NCBI RefSeq assembly: GCF_000143885.2
Contig: NC_018581.1
Location: 1,364,001 to 1,428,000, forward strand
Length of the DNA: 64,000 nucleotides
Direction of reading: 5' to 3'
Origin: Gordonia sp. KTR9
GTDB taxonomy: Bacteria > Actinomycetota > Actinomycetes > Mycobacteriales > Mycobacteriaceae
The translations under genes and the position numbers were made by a program. The notes beneath the pieces are model-generated. The model was not told the origin of the DNA, made no database searches, and saw only the letters and a program-made list of their open reading frames with translations. Of the stretch, positions 54,652 through 62,616 are shown one piece after another. Position 1 is the first letter of the stretch, and the number at the start of each line of letters is the position of its first letter.

Positions 54652-54657
54652 GATAAT
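54652..54657 (+). promoter_or_regulatory. -10 box GATAAT, leaderless repeat-protein gene
   Basis: GATAAT ends 6 nt before GTG 54664, about 30 bp past the sucCD terminator, so a new transcript starts here. Confidence 0.5.
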
Positions 54658-54663
54658 TCGTCG

Positions 54664-55374
54664 GTGGACTCCCGGGCGCGACGCGGCGCGATCTCCCAGC
54701 TCGCGGGGGAGTCGCTGCGATTCGCCGGGGTGATGGCCGACGTCGCCGAACGGATGCCCCTCGCGGGCGGGCTCATCGGGTCCGTACGCGTGCGGCTGGC
54801 CGAAGCCGCCGACACCGCTGTCACCGTGGTGGTCTCGACGACGCGAACCGTTCTGGGCGTCGTCATCCGGGAGGTGGTCGACGCTCTGGTCGAGGAGGTC
54901 GACCTCACCGACCTCGTGCTCACCCATGTCGATCTCAAGCGGCTGATCTCCGAGGTGCTCGCGCTCATCGACATCGACGAGGTGATCACCGGTGTCGATC
55001 TCGATCGCGCTGTGGCGCAAGTGGATCTGATGGCGGCGATCGATCTGGTGGACCTCGACGCGGTGATCCGGAAGGTCGATCTCGACTCCATCGCCACCGG
55101 GATCGACATCGACGTGATCGCCGCCCGCATCGACATCGACGCCATCCTCGGGCGGGTCGACCTGATCGGACTCGCCGAGGAGATCATCGACGGCGTCGAC
55201 CTCCCCGACATCATCCGCGAGGCGAGTACCTCGGTGACCGCCGATGTCATGACCGACGTGCGCAGCACCAGTGAGCGAGCCGACGACGCAGTGGCCAACG
55301 CGGTCAACCGGTTTCTGCGTCGACGCGGTGCCGCGGCCGTCGAGGCCGCCCCCGACGCCGAGGGGCCCCGATGA
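54664..55374 (+). CDS. Nonapeptide-repeat protein (VDL repeats) of unknown function
   Basis: The protein is 236 aa. After an N-terminal helical part, residues of about 80-185 consist of short repeats with consensus (V/I)D(L/I)DxVIxx: VDLDRAVAQ, VDLMAAIDL, VDLDAVIRK, VDLDSIATG, IDIDVIAAR and IDIDAILGR follow each other at nine residues, flanked by longer spaced copies. The repeats are amphipathic and acidic. No known repeat family was recognised. It overlaps the RDD membrane protein gene by 4 nt (ATGA), so the two products may act together at the membrane. The GTG start follows a GATAAT box. Confidence 0.75.
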   Translation: MDSRARRGAISQLAGESLRFAGVMADVAERMPLAGGLIGSVRVRLAEAADTAVTVVVSTTRTVLGVVIREVVDALVEEVDLTDLVLTHVDLKRLISEVLALIDIDEVITGVDLDRAVAQVDLMAAIDLVDLDAVIRKVDLDSIATGIDIDVIAARIDIDAILGRVDLIGLAEEIIDGVDLPDIIREASTSVTADVMTDVRSTSERADDAVANAVNRFLRRRGAAAVEAAPDAEGPR

Positions 55375-55856
55375 GCGCCGAGACCACTCCCGGCGGACCG
55401 GGCCACCCGCTGGTGCACAAGGCGCACGCGGTGCAGGACCGGGACAAGAACGCCGGCATCGTGAGCCGGGGTGTGGCCTCGTTCCTCGACCTGCTCGTCG
55501 TGTGGACGATCCTCGGCGCCGCCTACGCGGGCCTGTCGCTGATGAAGTTCGTCGTCTCGGTGAGTGAATTCTCGCTGCCGCAGGTCGATCTCGTCTTCAC
55601 GACGACCGGCTTCGTGCTGGTCGCGGTGCTCTACCTCGCGACGTGCTGGGAGGTCTCCGGGCGCACGCTCGGGTCGGTCGTGATGGGCCTGCGCGTGGTC
55701 AATTCGGAGGGTGCGCGAATCCGGCCGACCATCGCGGTGCTGCGCGCACTGCTGTGCACCTTCTTCGCGATAGGTCTCGTGTGGGTGGTGATCGATCGGC
55801 GTCGCCGATCGGTGGCCGACGTCCTTCTGCGCACCCGGGTCATCTACTCTCGGTGA
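55371..55856 (+). CDS. RDD family membrane protein
   Basis: This 161-aa protein is an RDD domain with three membrane helices: VSRGVASFLDLLVVWTILGA, LVFTTTGFVLVAVLYLATCW and LRALLCTFFAIGLVWVVIDR. GRTLGSVVMGLRVV is the signature loop, ending in RRRSVADVLLRTRVIYSR. RDD proteins are small membrane proteins, some with ion exchange activity. It is translationally coupled to the nonapeptide-repeat gene (ATGA). Its 3' end overlaps the convergent SRPBCC gene by 17 bp. Confidence 0.88.
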   Translation: MSAETTPGGPGHPLVHKAHAVQDRDKNAGIVSRGVASFLDLLVVWTILGAAYAGLSLMKFVVSVSEFSLPQVDLVFTTTGFVLVAVLYLATCWEVSGRTLGSVVMGLRVVNSEGARIRPTIAVLRALLCTFFAIGLVWVVIDRRRRSVADVLLRTRVIYSR

Positions 55857-56304
55857 CCGCCTTGAGCTGACTCAGCCCCTTCTCGAAGTCCTTGCCCAGC
55901 ATCCGGTCGAAGATGCCGAAGAATCCGGCCACCCGGCTGAACATCGTCTGCGCGCCCACCATCGTCCAGGACACCCGCGTCGCCTGACCCTGGGGCACGA
56001 GTTCGAAGGTGACCGTGTTGGTGGTCTTCATGGGCTTCTCGAACTCCAGGCGCACCTCCACCTCACGAGGCTCGTCGACACGCGTGATCTCCATGGCCCC
56101 TCGACCGGCCTTCCGGTTGCCCGACCACGCGTATTTCGCCCCCACTCCGGACTCCGCACCCGAATACTCGCGGGCCATGTCCGGATTGACGCCCTCCCAT
56201 GGGGACCAATGCACCCACTGCCGGAAGTCGGTCAGGTACGGCAGCACCGCGTCGGGTGGCGCGTCGACGGTCAGGGAGCGGGTGATGCGGAACGTGTCGG
56301 ACAT
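55840..56304 (-). CDS. SRPBCC family protein
   Basis: This 154-aa SRPBCC domain has ITRSLTVDAPPDAVLPYLTD with FRQWVHWSPWEGVNPDM, the usual first strand and helices. The second half KPMKTTNTVTFELVPQGQAT and the final helix FDRMLGKDFEKGLSQLKAVT complete the fold. It resembles the polyketide cyclase-like K(+)-transporter ATPase-annotated group. The ligand is unknown. ATG 56304 follows CCGGAGG at 5 nt. It is convergent with the RDD gene and divergent from the carboxyltransferase gene. Confidence 0.82.
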   Translation of the reverse strand: MSDTFRITRSLTVDAPPDAVLPYLTDFRQWVHWSPWEGVNPDMAREYSGAESGVGAKYAWSGNRKAGRGAMEITRVDEPREVEVRLEFEKPMKTTNTVTFELVPQGQATRVSWTMVGAQTMFSRVAGFFGIFDRMLGKDFEKGLSQLKAVTESR

Positions 56305-56442
56305 GAGGGCCTCCGGAAGAGATCGGTCGGTCGGAGTTCGGACGTGGTCGTCGAGCTGACGAGAGTATGACACCGAGGGCCGACATGACATCCCCGCGAC
56401 GAACGGTCGGCGACGCGCACGGGTGGCCCGGGCCCGGCGGGA

Positions 56443-56448
56443 TACGGT
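56443..56448 (+). promoter_or_regulatory. -10 box TACGGT for a leaderless carboxyltransferase mRNA
   Basis: TACGGT ends 7 nt before ATG 56456. No ribosome binding site is present, which supports a leaderless start. Confidence 0.45.
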
Positions 56449-56455
56449 GTGAGGC

Positions 56456-57928
56456 ATGGGTGAACGGGCACGGCTCACGGCGTCGGAATTGCGGGCGATG
56501 CTCGTCGACGACGGGACGTGGGAATCGTGGGATGTACCGGTCGGCGCACCGGCCGCGACATCCGACGGCGCCGATGACACCTACGCCGCTGAGCTCGAAC
56601 GGGCCCGCCGCACCAGCGGGTCGGACGAATCGGTGAGCACCGGCGCGGGCTCGATCGGTGGGCGACGAGTGGCGATGGTCCTGAGTGAGTTCGAGTTCCT
56701 CGCCGGGTCGATCGGCCGGGCCGCCGGGGCACGGATCGTCGCCGCGGTGCGACGCGCGACGCGCGAGCGGCTTCCGTTGCTGGCCTTTCCCGCGTCGGGC
56801 GGCACCCGGATGCAGGAGGGGACTGCGGCATTCCTGCAGATGGTCGCGATCACCGGTGCCGTGACCGACCACAAGGCCGCCGGACTGCCCTACCTGGTGT
56901 ACCTGCGACATCCGACGACGGGCGGTGTGTTCGCCTCGTGGGGTTCACTCGGGCACATCACCTGGGCGCAACCCGGAGCGCTCATCGGCTTCCTCGGGCC
57001 GCGTGTCTACGAAGGCATCTACGGTGAGCCCTTTCCCGCGGATGTCCAGACCGCCGAGAACCTCGTCCGCACAACGGTTGTCGATGACGTGGTCGAGCCG
57101 GCGGACCTCCCCGCCCGCCTGTCGGCGGTGGTGCGTCTCCTCGCCCGCCGGGATGAGCCGTTGGCGCCGGCGGACCCGATCCGGGTGTGGCCCCAGAGCG
57201 CCCGCCCGCTCGAGCCGGACGACGCGTGGGCGTGTGTGCGCGCAACGCGCGAGCGCGGGCGTGCGGGCCTGGTCGAGTTCCTGGCTCAGGGCGAGTCGGC
57301 GCCGCTGTCAGATGCCGGGCCACTTCGATTCTCGCTCAGCGACTTCGGCGGACACGTCGCCCTGGTCGTCGGATACGACCGGAGGTCACAGGCGGACGGC
57401 GACCTGCCGGGTCCGAGGCACCTGCGCGAGGCGCGCCGGGCGATCCTGGCGGCGAGCGACCTCGGACTGCCGGTGGTCACCGTGATCGACACCCCGGGTG
57501 CGGAGCTGTCCGTCGTCGCCGAGGAGGGTGGTCTCGCGGCGCAGATAGCCCGCTGCACAGTCGAATTGATCAGCGCTCCGGTTCCGACGGTCTCCGTGCT
57601 GCTCGGCCAGGGTGCGGGCGGTGCGGCGCTCGCGCTCTTCCCCGCCGACTTCCGGGTCGCGCGCGCAGACGCCTGGCTGTCACCGCTGCCGCCCGAGGGT
57701 GCCAGCCTCATCGTGCACCGCGACCTCGACCACGCCGGCGAGATGGCCTCACGGCAGGGCATTCTCGCCGGGGGCATGGCTGCGGAGGGCATGATCGACG
57801 CGGTTGTCGACGAGGAGTCGGACGCGGCCACGCTGTCGGCGATCCGCGGCGTGATCGGACGGTATCTCTCGGCATCGCCGGAACCGGACGCCGGCGCGCG
57901 GACCCGCGTGCCGGCGGTGGACGCGTGA
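56456..57928 (+). CDS. accD3: Acyl-CoA carboxylase carboxyltransferase (AccD3-like)
   Basis: In this 490-aa crotonase-fold protein both halves of a carboxyltransferase are fused. The N half carries [37 protein letters not shown] and [14 protein letters not shown]; the C half carries [20 protein letters not shown] and [20 protein letters not shown]. This layout, without the N-terminal zinc finger of AccD, fits mycobacterial AccD3. It should move carboxyl from biotin to an acyl-CoA, yet no biotin-carrier gene is nearby. ATG 56456 lies 7 nt after TACGGT. The stop shares one base with the Nudix start. Confidence 0.85.
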   Translation: MGERARLTASELRAMLVDDGTWESWDVPVGAPAATSDGADDTYAAELERARRTSGSDESVSTGAGSIGGRRVAMVLSEFEFLAGSIGRAAGARIVAAVRRATRERLPLLAFPASGGTRMQEGTAAFLQMVAITGAVTDHKAAGLPYLVYLRHPTTGGVFASWGSLGHITWAQPGALIGFLGPRVYEGIYGEPFPADVQTAENLVRTTVVDDVVEPADLPARLSAVVRLLARRDEPLAPADPIRVWPQSARPLEPDDAWACVRATRERGRAGLVEFLAQGESAPLSDAGPLRFSLSDFGGHVALVVGYDRRSQADGDLPGPRHLREARRAILAASDLGLPVVTVIDTPGAELSVVAEEGGLAAQIARCTVELISAPVPTVSVLLGQGAGGAALALFPADFRVARADAWLSPLPPEGASLIVHRDLDHAGEMASRQGILAGGMAAEGMIDAVVDEESDAATLSAIRGVIGRYLSASPEPDAGARTRVPAVDA

Positions 57929-58338
57929 TGGGCGAGCGCATCGTGGCCGTCGGCGCCCTCATCACCGATGAGGACGGTCGAATCCTGCTGATACTGCGTC
58001 GGAACGAGCCGTCGGCCGGACACTGGAGTCTCCCCGGTGGCAAAGTCGAGCCCGGGGAGTCGTTGCGGCAGGCGGTCATCCGCGAGGTGGAGGAGGAGAC
58101 CGGCCTGGTCGTCGAGGTCGGCGAACCGGCCATCCAGCTGGACATCCGGGTGGGCGACGGGCGCGTCTACGAGGTACACGACTTCCGTGCCGAGATCCGT
58201 TCGGGGGAGCTGTGTCCCGGTGACGACGCCGCCGACGCGGCATACTTCACCCCGGCCGAGGTGCGCACGGCCAAGGTCACCAGCCGGTTGGTGGAGTACC
58301 TCGAGCAGGCCGGCGCCCTGCCGCCGGAGGTGCCCTGA
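57928..58338 (+). CDS. Nudix hydrolase
   Basis: The protein is 136 aa, with a complete Nudix box G-x5-E-x7-REVEEETG ([20 protein letters not shown]). [17 protein letters not shown] and the short beta strands around it are typical of MutT-like enzymes, which hydrolyse nucleoside diphosphate-linked compounds with Mg. The substrate is open: oxidised dNTPs or sugar/CoA derivatives are possible. The start overlaps the carboxyltransferase stop as TGATG, so co-translation is likely; a CoA-related role would fit but is only a guess. Confidence 0.9.
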   Translation: MGERIVAVGALITDEDGRILLILRRNEPSAGHWSLPGGKVEPGESLRQAVIREVEEETGLVVEVGEPAIQLDIRVGDGRVYEVHDFRAEIRSGELCPGDDAADAAYFTPAEVRTAKVTSRLVEYLEQAGALPPEVP

Positions 58339-58422
58339 GTCTTCGCGGCCGTCAGGTGTCACCGGCTCTCGCGGGCCGGGGTCGACGTGGTGAACGGGAG
58401 TGGTTTTGTGCAGGATGGAGAA

Positions 58423-59043
58423 ATGACCGACCTACTGCCCCTGGACCCCGACCAACTCCTCACCACGACGCGCTCGGTGCGCAAACGTCTCGACTTCGAT
58501 CGTCCCGTGCCGCTCGATGTGGTCAAGGAGGCGCTCGAGGTGGCGTTGCAGGCGCCGACCGGCAGCAACAGCCAGACCTGGCACTGGATCGTGCTCACCG
58601 ACCCCGAGCTGAAGCAGAAGGTCGCGGATTACTACGCGAAGTCGTTCGCCAAGTACTACGCCGGGCAGGCGCCGCGCGACGACACCGGTAAGCGCGTCGC
58701 GTCCAGCGCGCAGTACCTCGCCGACACGATGGGACAGGTCCCGGTGCTGGTCATCGGCGCCATCTACACCGGCGGAGACCTGCCCGCGGGAAACCAGGCC
58801 GGCGTGTGGGGCTCGTTGTTGCCCGGCGCCTGGAGCCTGCAACTGGCTCTGCGCGCCCGCGGACTCGGGTCGGCGTGGACGACCCTGCATCTGAATTACG
58901 AGAAGGAGATCGCCGAGCTCCTCGGCATCCCGGCCAACATCCATCAGGGTGTGCTGTTGCCGGTGGCCTACACCAAGGGCACCGATTTCAAGCCGGCACC
59001 GCGGAAGTCCCTCGATTCCGTCCTCCACATCGACGGATGGTGA
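58423..59043 (+). CDS. Nitroreductase family FMN oxidoreductase
   Basis: This 206-aa protein has the nitroreductase fold: TTTRSVRKRLDFDRPVP with the first FMN-binding Arg, ALQAPTGSNSQTWHWIVL with the second FMN loop, and the late ALRARGLGSAWTTLHLNYEK. It uses NAD(P)H and FMN to reduce nitro compounds, quinones or enones; the physiological substrate is unknown. ATG 58423 follows AGGA by 7 nt; GTG 58387 is an alternative. It converges with a TetR gene 15 bp away. Confidence 0.88.
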   Translation: MTDLLPLDPDQLLTTTRSVRKRLDFDRPVPLDVVKEALEVALQAPTGSNSQTWHWIVLTDPELKQKVADYYAKSFAKYYAGQAPRDDTGKRVASSAQYLADTMGQVPVLVIGAIYTGGDLPAGNQAGVWGSLLPGAWSLQLALRARGLGSAWTTLHLNYEKEIAELLGIPANIHQGVLLPVAYTKGTDFKPAPRKSLDSVLHIDGW

Positions 59044-59058
59044 GGACGGGGTGCCGGG

Positions 59059-59712
59059 TCACCCCTGATCCGGCACCTCGCACCGCAGGGCCGCCAGTGC
59101 CATCGCGGTGAGCAGACGGCGCAATCCATGCTGGTCGAAGTCGGGCAGGCGAGGTGAGGAATTGAGCAGCCCGAACATGGCGTGGACGCGCACGCGCGCC
59201 TCGTCGCGATCGAGGGTCATGCCGTTCTCGTCGGTCACGGCGAGGAGCACATCCACCCACCGTTCCACATAGCGGCGCTGCAGCAGTCGGACCCGGTGGT
59301 TCGCGGCCGGGGTCATCGAGGACAGGTCGCGATCCTGCACCGTGATGAGATCGGGGCGGGTGACGAGGACGTCGATGTGAAAGCCGATGAGCGCGGCCAG
59401 GGTTTCCGACGGTGAACCGCCGCGGTCGGCGACCTCGCTGCCGCCGTCGTGCAGTCGCTGACTGATGTCGATGAGCATCTCGTCAAGAAGTTCGGTCTTC
59501 GACGAGAAATGGCGGTACATCGCCGGTCCGCTCACTCCGACCGCCCGTCCGATGTCCTCCAGCCGCACCCCGGCGAATCCGCGCTCGGCCATCTGACGGG
59601 CGGCGGCGGACAGCAATTCGGCACGACGGGCCGCCTTGGCCTGGGTTCGGCGCGTCGGCGGACGATTCGTGGCTTCCGATTCGTCCTCGCGCGGTTCCTG
59701 CGTCGCGGACAT
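59059..59712 (-). CDS. TetR family transcriptional regulator
   Basis: In this 217-aa protein a charged leader of about 25 residues precedes the helix-turn-helix RAELLSAAARQMAERGFAGV, RLEDIGRAVGVSGPAMYRHF (about 30-70). The C-terminal domain resembles the lipid-responsive type of TetR regulator. It is divergent from the Rv0954-like gene and convergent with the nitroreductase gene. On the minus strand TAGAGT (59722-59727) lies 9 nt before ATG 59712. Targets are unknown; either neighbour is possible. Confidence 0.87.
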   Translation of the reverse strand: MSATQEPREDESEATNRPPTRRTQAKAARRAELLSAAARQMAERGFAGVRLEDIGRAVGVSGPAMYRHFSSKTELLDEMLIDISQRLHDGGSEVADRGGSPSETLAALIGFHIDVLVTRPDLITVQDRDLSSMTPAANHRVRLLQRRYVERWVDVLLAVTDENGMTLDRDEARVRVHAMFGLLNSSPRLPDFDQHGLRRLLTAMALAALRCEVPDQG

Positions 59713-59721
59713 CGATCCCGC

Positions 59722-59727
59722 ACTCTA
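59722..59727 (-). promoter_or_regulatory. -10 box TAGAGT before the TetR gene
   Basis: TAGAGT on the minus strand ends 9 nt before ATG 59712, so the transcript would have little or no leader. Confidence 0.35.
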
Positions 59728-59936
59728 CGCGTCCAGGCGTGCGGACGGGCCGCACCCCGACGGCGTCGAAGCGCCGGAGAACTGCCGTGGTGACCCGGTC
59801 GAATGAAAAGTGGGCTGACCGGTGCGTCCCGGCCCGGGTACGGCCTAGTCTTGCGCAAGGTCGCACGCCGGAACGGCGGGCGCAGGCAATGCGAAGGCGG
59901 CGGGCCGGTCCCGCGGCAGGCGACAAGGAGCGGATC

Positions 59937-60605
59937 GTGAATCCAGGCGAACCCCAGCATCCGGGCGGTCAGTGGTCAGGCGTCCCGCAGGGACCACCTC
60001 AGACCGGGGGGTTCGCCGGCAACCAGGACCAGACGGCCCACGTCCAACACCCCGGTACCGGCGGCCTGCCCGGTCAGCAGTGGGGACCCGATCAGCACTA
60101 CCCGAATCCCGGGAGCGGATGGGGTCAACAACCGCCCCGTGGTCCCGGCGCCGACCTGTCGGTGATCTTCGCGCTCGCCTCGGCGGTCGCCGGGATCGTC
60201 ACGTACTTCATGGGCTTCCTCAGTTGGATCTCGGTGTCGGCGGGCGCCGAGGAGGAACTCAATCGCTGGGGAGCCGACTTCGAGGAGGGCCAGGGCGGGA
60301 TACCCGCATTCTTCTCCTATGAGGTCGTCCTCAACCCCGGGAAGTTCTTCATCGTGCTCGGGGTGGTCGGCATCGCGGCGACGTTCGTGCTCGTTCCGCG
60401 CTATCGCAGGGCGCTGCCCTTCTTGGCGGTCGTCGGAATCGCCGCGTGGCTGGCGCTGTTCGCGGCGGCCCTGATCACGCCGCCGTTCCTCGACCTGGGT
60501 GCCGGTGCGATCGTCGGCCTCATCCTCGGCTTCCTACAGGTGGCCCTGCTCATCGCGGCAGCATTCTTGTACGGTCTGAAGAAGGATGACCCGCAACACT
60601 TCTGA
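59937..60605 (+). CDS. Rv0954-like membrane protein (34-kDa-antigen / DUF5336 type)
   Basis: The protein is 222 aa. The N-terminal 70 residues are Pro/Gly/Gln-rich and disordered. Four membrane helices follow (LSVIFALASAVAGIVTYFMG; FFIVLGVVGIAATFVLV; FLAVVGIAAWLALFAAALIT; IVGLILGFLQVALLIAAAFL), with a longer loop between helices 1 and 2. This matches the mycobacterial 34-kDa antigen family that follows sucD in M. tuberculosis (Rv0954). A role in the envelope or division site is suggested for relatives. GTG 59937 follows AAGGAG at 6 nt. The next gene overlaps its end by 20 nt. Confidence 0.8.
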   Translation: MNPGEPQHPGGQWSGVPQGPPQTGGFAGNQDQTAHVQHPGTGGLPGQQWGPDQHYPNPGSGWGQQPPRGPGADLSVIFALASAVAGIVTYFMGFLSWISVSAGAEEELNRWGADFEEGQGGIPAFFSYEVVLNPGKFFIVLGVVGIAATFVLVPRYRRALPFLAVVGIAAWLALFAAALITPPFLDLGAGAIVGLILGFLQVALLIAAAFLYGLKKDDPQHF

Positions 60606-61404
60606 CCACGGAACCGACGATCCGGTCGTCGGTCTCCTGCGTCGTGCCGGCTGTGTCTTCGCCGAGGAGGAAGCCGCAGTTCTGCGCGAGCATGCCGCCG
60701 GCGCAGCCGAACTCGATGAGCTCTGTGCCCGTCGCGCGGCCGGCGAGCCGCTCGAGCATCTGGTGGGATGGGTGCGATTCGGCGACCTGCGGTTGTGCGT
60801 CGGCCCGGGCGTCTTCGTGCCGCGTCAACGCTCACTGCTGTTGGCGCGCATCGCGGTCGCCGCGGTGCGGGCGCGACGGTCTCCGCTCGTGCTAGAGGCA
60901 TTCTGCGGCGTCGCGCCCATCGCCGCGACGGTTGCGGCCGCGGGCCTCGACGCACGCTTGCACGTGATCGATATCGACCCCACTGCGCTGGCCTGCGCTC
61001 GACAGAACCTACCGCGCGGCAGCGGGGTTCATCTGGGCGACGGGCTGAGTCCACTACCGCCGGGGTTGCGGGGACACGTCGACGTGATCGCCGCGGTCCC
61101 GCCGTACGTCCCCGACGCCTCGGTCGGGTTCCTTCCTCACGAAGCGTGTGACCACGAACCGCGCAACGCACTGGTCGGTGGCCCCGACGGACTCGACCAC
61201 ATCCTGGAGCTGATCAGAGCCGCCCGGGACTGGCTGTGCGTCGGCGGGATTCTCCTGGTGGAGATGAACTCCGAACAGTTCGAAGTCGTCACCGACCGTG
61301 TCGAGCACATCGGTCACGACGATCTCGACGCGATCCCCGGTGCCGACGGGCAGACCGTGGTCGCCCGGTACCGGAGACGACCGATTGCCTCCACAGCCAA
61401 CTGA
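60586..61404 (+). CDS. HemK/PrmC-like class I SAM methyltransferase
   Basis: This 272-aa protein has an N-terminal helical domain (about 10-75, ELCARRAAGEPLEHLVGWVR) of the PrmC type that contains GEPLEH. A Rossmann domain follows with VLEAFCGVAPIAATVAAAGL (SAM loop) and VIDIDPTALACARQNL. The substrate-site motif (N/D)PPY is replaced by V-P-P-Y (AAVPPYVPD), so it may not be a true glutamine N5-methyltransferase; the N residue that binds the target amide is missing. It overlaps the upstream membrane protein gene by 20 nt, so the pair are coupled. Function is uncertain. Confidence 0.8.
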   Translation: MTRNTSDHGTDDPVVGLLRRAGCVFAEEEAAVLREHAAGAAELDELCARRAAGEPLEHLVGWVRFGDLRLCVGPGVFVPRQRSLLLARIAVAAVRARRSPLVLEAFCGVAPIAATVAAAGLDARLHVIDIDPTALACARQNLPRGSGVHLGDGLSPLPPGLRGHVDVIAAVPPYVPDASVGFLPHEACDHEPRNALVGGPDGLDHILELIRAARDWLCVGGILLVEMNSEQFEVVTDRVEHIGHDDLDAIPGADGQTVVARYRRRPIASTAN

Positions 61405-61436
61405 GCCGTAGGGAATTTTCTCGGCTGTGACTCGGT

Positions 61437-62414
61437 TCAGTTCACCGGATCACCGAATCGCAGTGAGTCGAGGATGACGAGTTGATCACGGCTCAGGGTC
61501 AGTTCGCCTGCCGTGCAAGCGTGATCGAGGTTGGCCATCGAGCTCGTCCCCATTACGACGCCCGTCACCCCCGGCCGGTTCATGAGCCAGGCGAGCGCGA
61601 GCGAGGATGGATGCACGCCCCATTCGGCCGCCAGTCCGGCGAACCGGCGTCCGGCGGAACGCTGCGCTTCGGAGAATCCGACTCCACCCCATCGTCGGTG
61701 TCCGATGTAGTCACGGTCGAGCGCACGGCGACCGGCCAGCAGGCCACCCGCAACGGGCGCGTAGGCATGCAACGGTGTGCCGGTGGAGCAGGCCGCCGCA
61801 ACCACTCCGGTGCGCTCGATCCGGCGTTCGGCGAGGTTGTAGCGCACCTGGTGCGCAGAGGGGGGTCGAGCACCGAGCTCCACTGCCGTCCGGACCACCG
61901 CCTCGGTCTCCGCGGCCGAGAAGTTGGAGATACCCCATGCACGGATCTTCCCGGCTGTGACCAGATCGTCGAAGGCCGCCACCGTCTCACCGGCCGGCGT
62001 GTGCGGGTCCGGTTGGTGGGCGTAGTACAGATCGAGGTAGTCGGTCCGGAGGCGCCGGAGGCTCAGGTCGACCTGCTCGAAGATGTGACCGCGGGTCAAC
62101 TGCCCGACGAACGGTCCATTCACACGATCGCGACCGAGGGGTTCGCCGACCTTCGACGCCAACTGAACCCGGTCGCGGATTCCGGCGAGCGCCCGCCCGA
62201 GAATTTCTTCCGACGACAGGCGTTCGGTATGGTCCGGGACCGATGGCCGGTCATAGTCCGGTTGATTTCCGTATGAGTTGGCGGTGTCGAAGAATTCGAC
62301 ACCCCGGTCGAGTGCGCCGCGTATGAGAGCTGGGGCGTCGTCGGCGAGGGGTGAGACCCCGAAGGTCGCGGTACCGAGAATGACCTTTGCCGGGGAGTCC
62401 GGAGTCGGAGTCAT
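61437..62414 (-). CDS. Aldo/keto reductase
   Basis: The protein is 325 aa, with the TIM-barrel AKR tetrad positions: D in FFDTANSYG, the Y in that motif, K in LASKVGEP and H in DLYYAHQPDPHTP. GISNFSAAETEAVVRTAVEL and the C-terminal VVMGTSSMANLDHACTA complete the NADP(H) site. It belongs to the AKR branch with voltage-gated K-channel beta subunit-like proteins. The substrate is unknown. ATG 62414 is chosen; ATG 62435 is an alternative. It is divergent from an MFS exporter gene; a common operator may lie at 62540-62571. Confidence 0.87.
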   Translation of the reverse strand: MTPTPDSPAKVILGTATFGVSPLADDAPALIRGALDRGVEFFDTANSYGNQPDYDRPSVPDHTERLSSEEILGRALAGIRDRVQLASKVGEPLGRDRVNGPFVGQLTRGHIFEQVDLSLRRLRTDYLDLYYAHQPDPHTPAGETVAAFDDLVTAGKIRAWGISNFSAAETEAVVRTAVELGARPPSAHQVRYNLAERRIERTGVVAAACSTGTPLHAYAPVAGGLLAGRRALDRDYIGHRRWGGVGFSEAQRSAGRRFAGLAAEWGVHPSSLALAWLMNRPGVTGVVMGTSSMANLDHACTAGELTLSRDQLVILDSLRFGDPVN

Positions 62415-62539
62415 GGGGGTCGCCCTCGCTTTCATCGGGAGTGTGGTGCGACCGTCCTCGGTGCGGATCTCACCGAGTAGATCTCGGACCCACGCATACA
62501 GGTGAGCGAAATGGTATGAGCACCGGTTGATCTCGTCCA

Positions 62540-62571
62540 TACCGTGGATGCGGTACCCGACCGGATACCGC
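62540..62571. promoter_or_regulatory. Overlapping inverted repeats TACCG/CGGTA
   Basis: TACCG-N6-CGGTA (62540-62555) shares its second half with GCGGTA-N10-TACCGC (62550-62571). Three half-sites alternate in orientation in the 202-bp divergent gap between the aldo/keto reductase and MFS genes. It may be an operator. Confidence 0.3.
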
Positions 62572-62616
62572 GTCCTGGTGATGGCGACTCGCCAACCGCG
62601 CTGATGGACTGACCTG

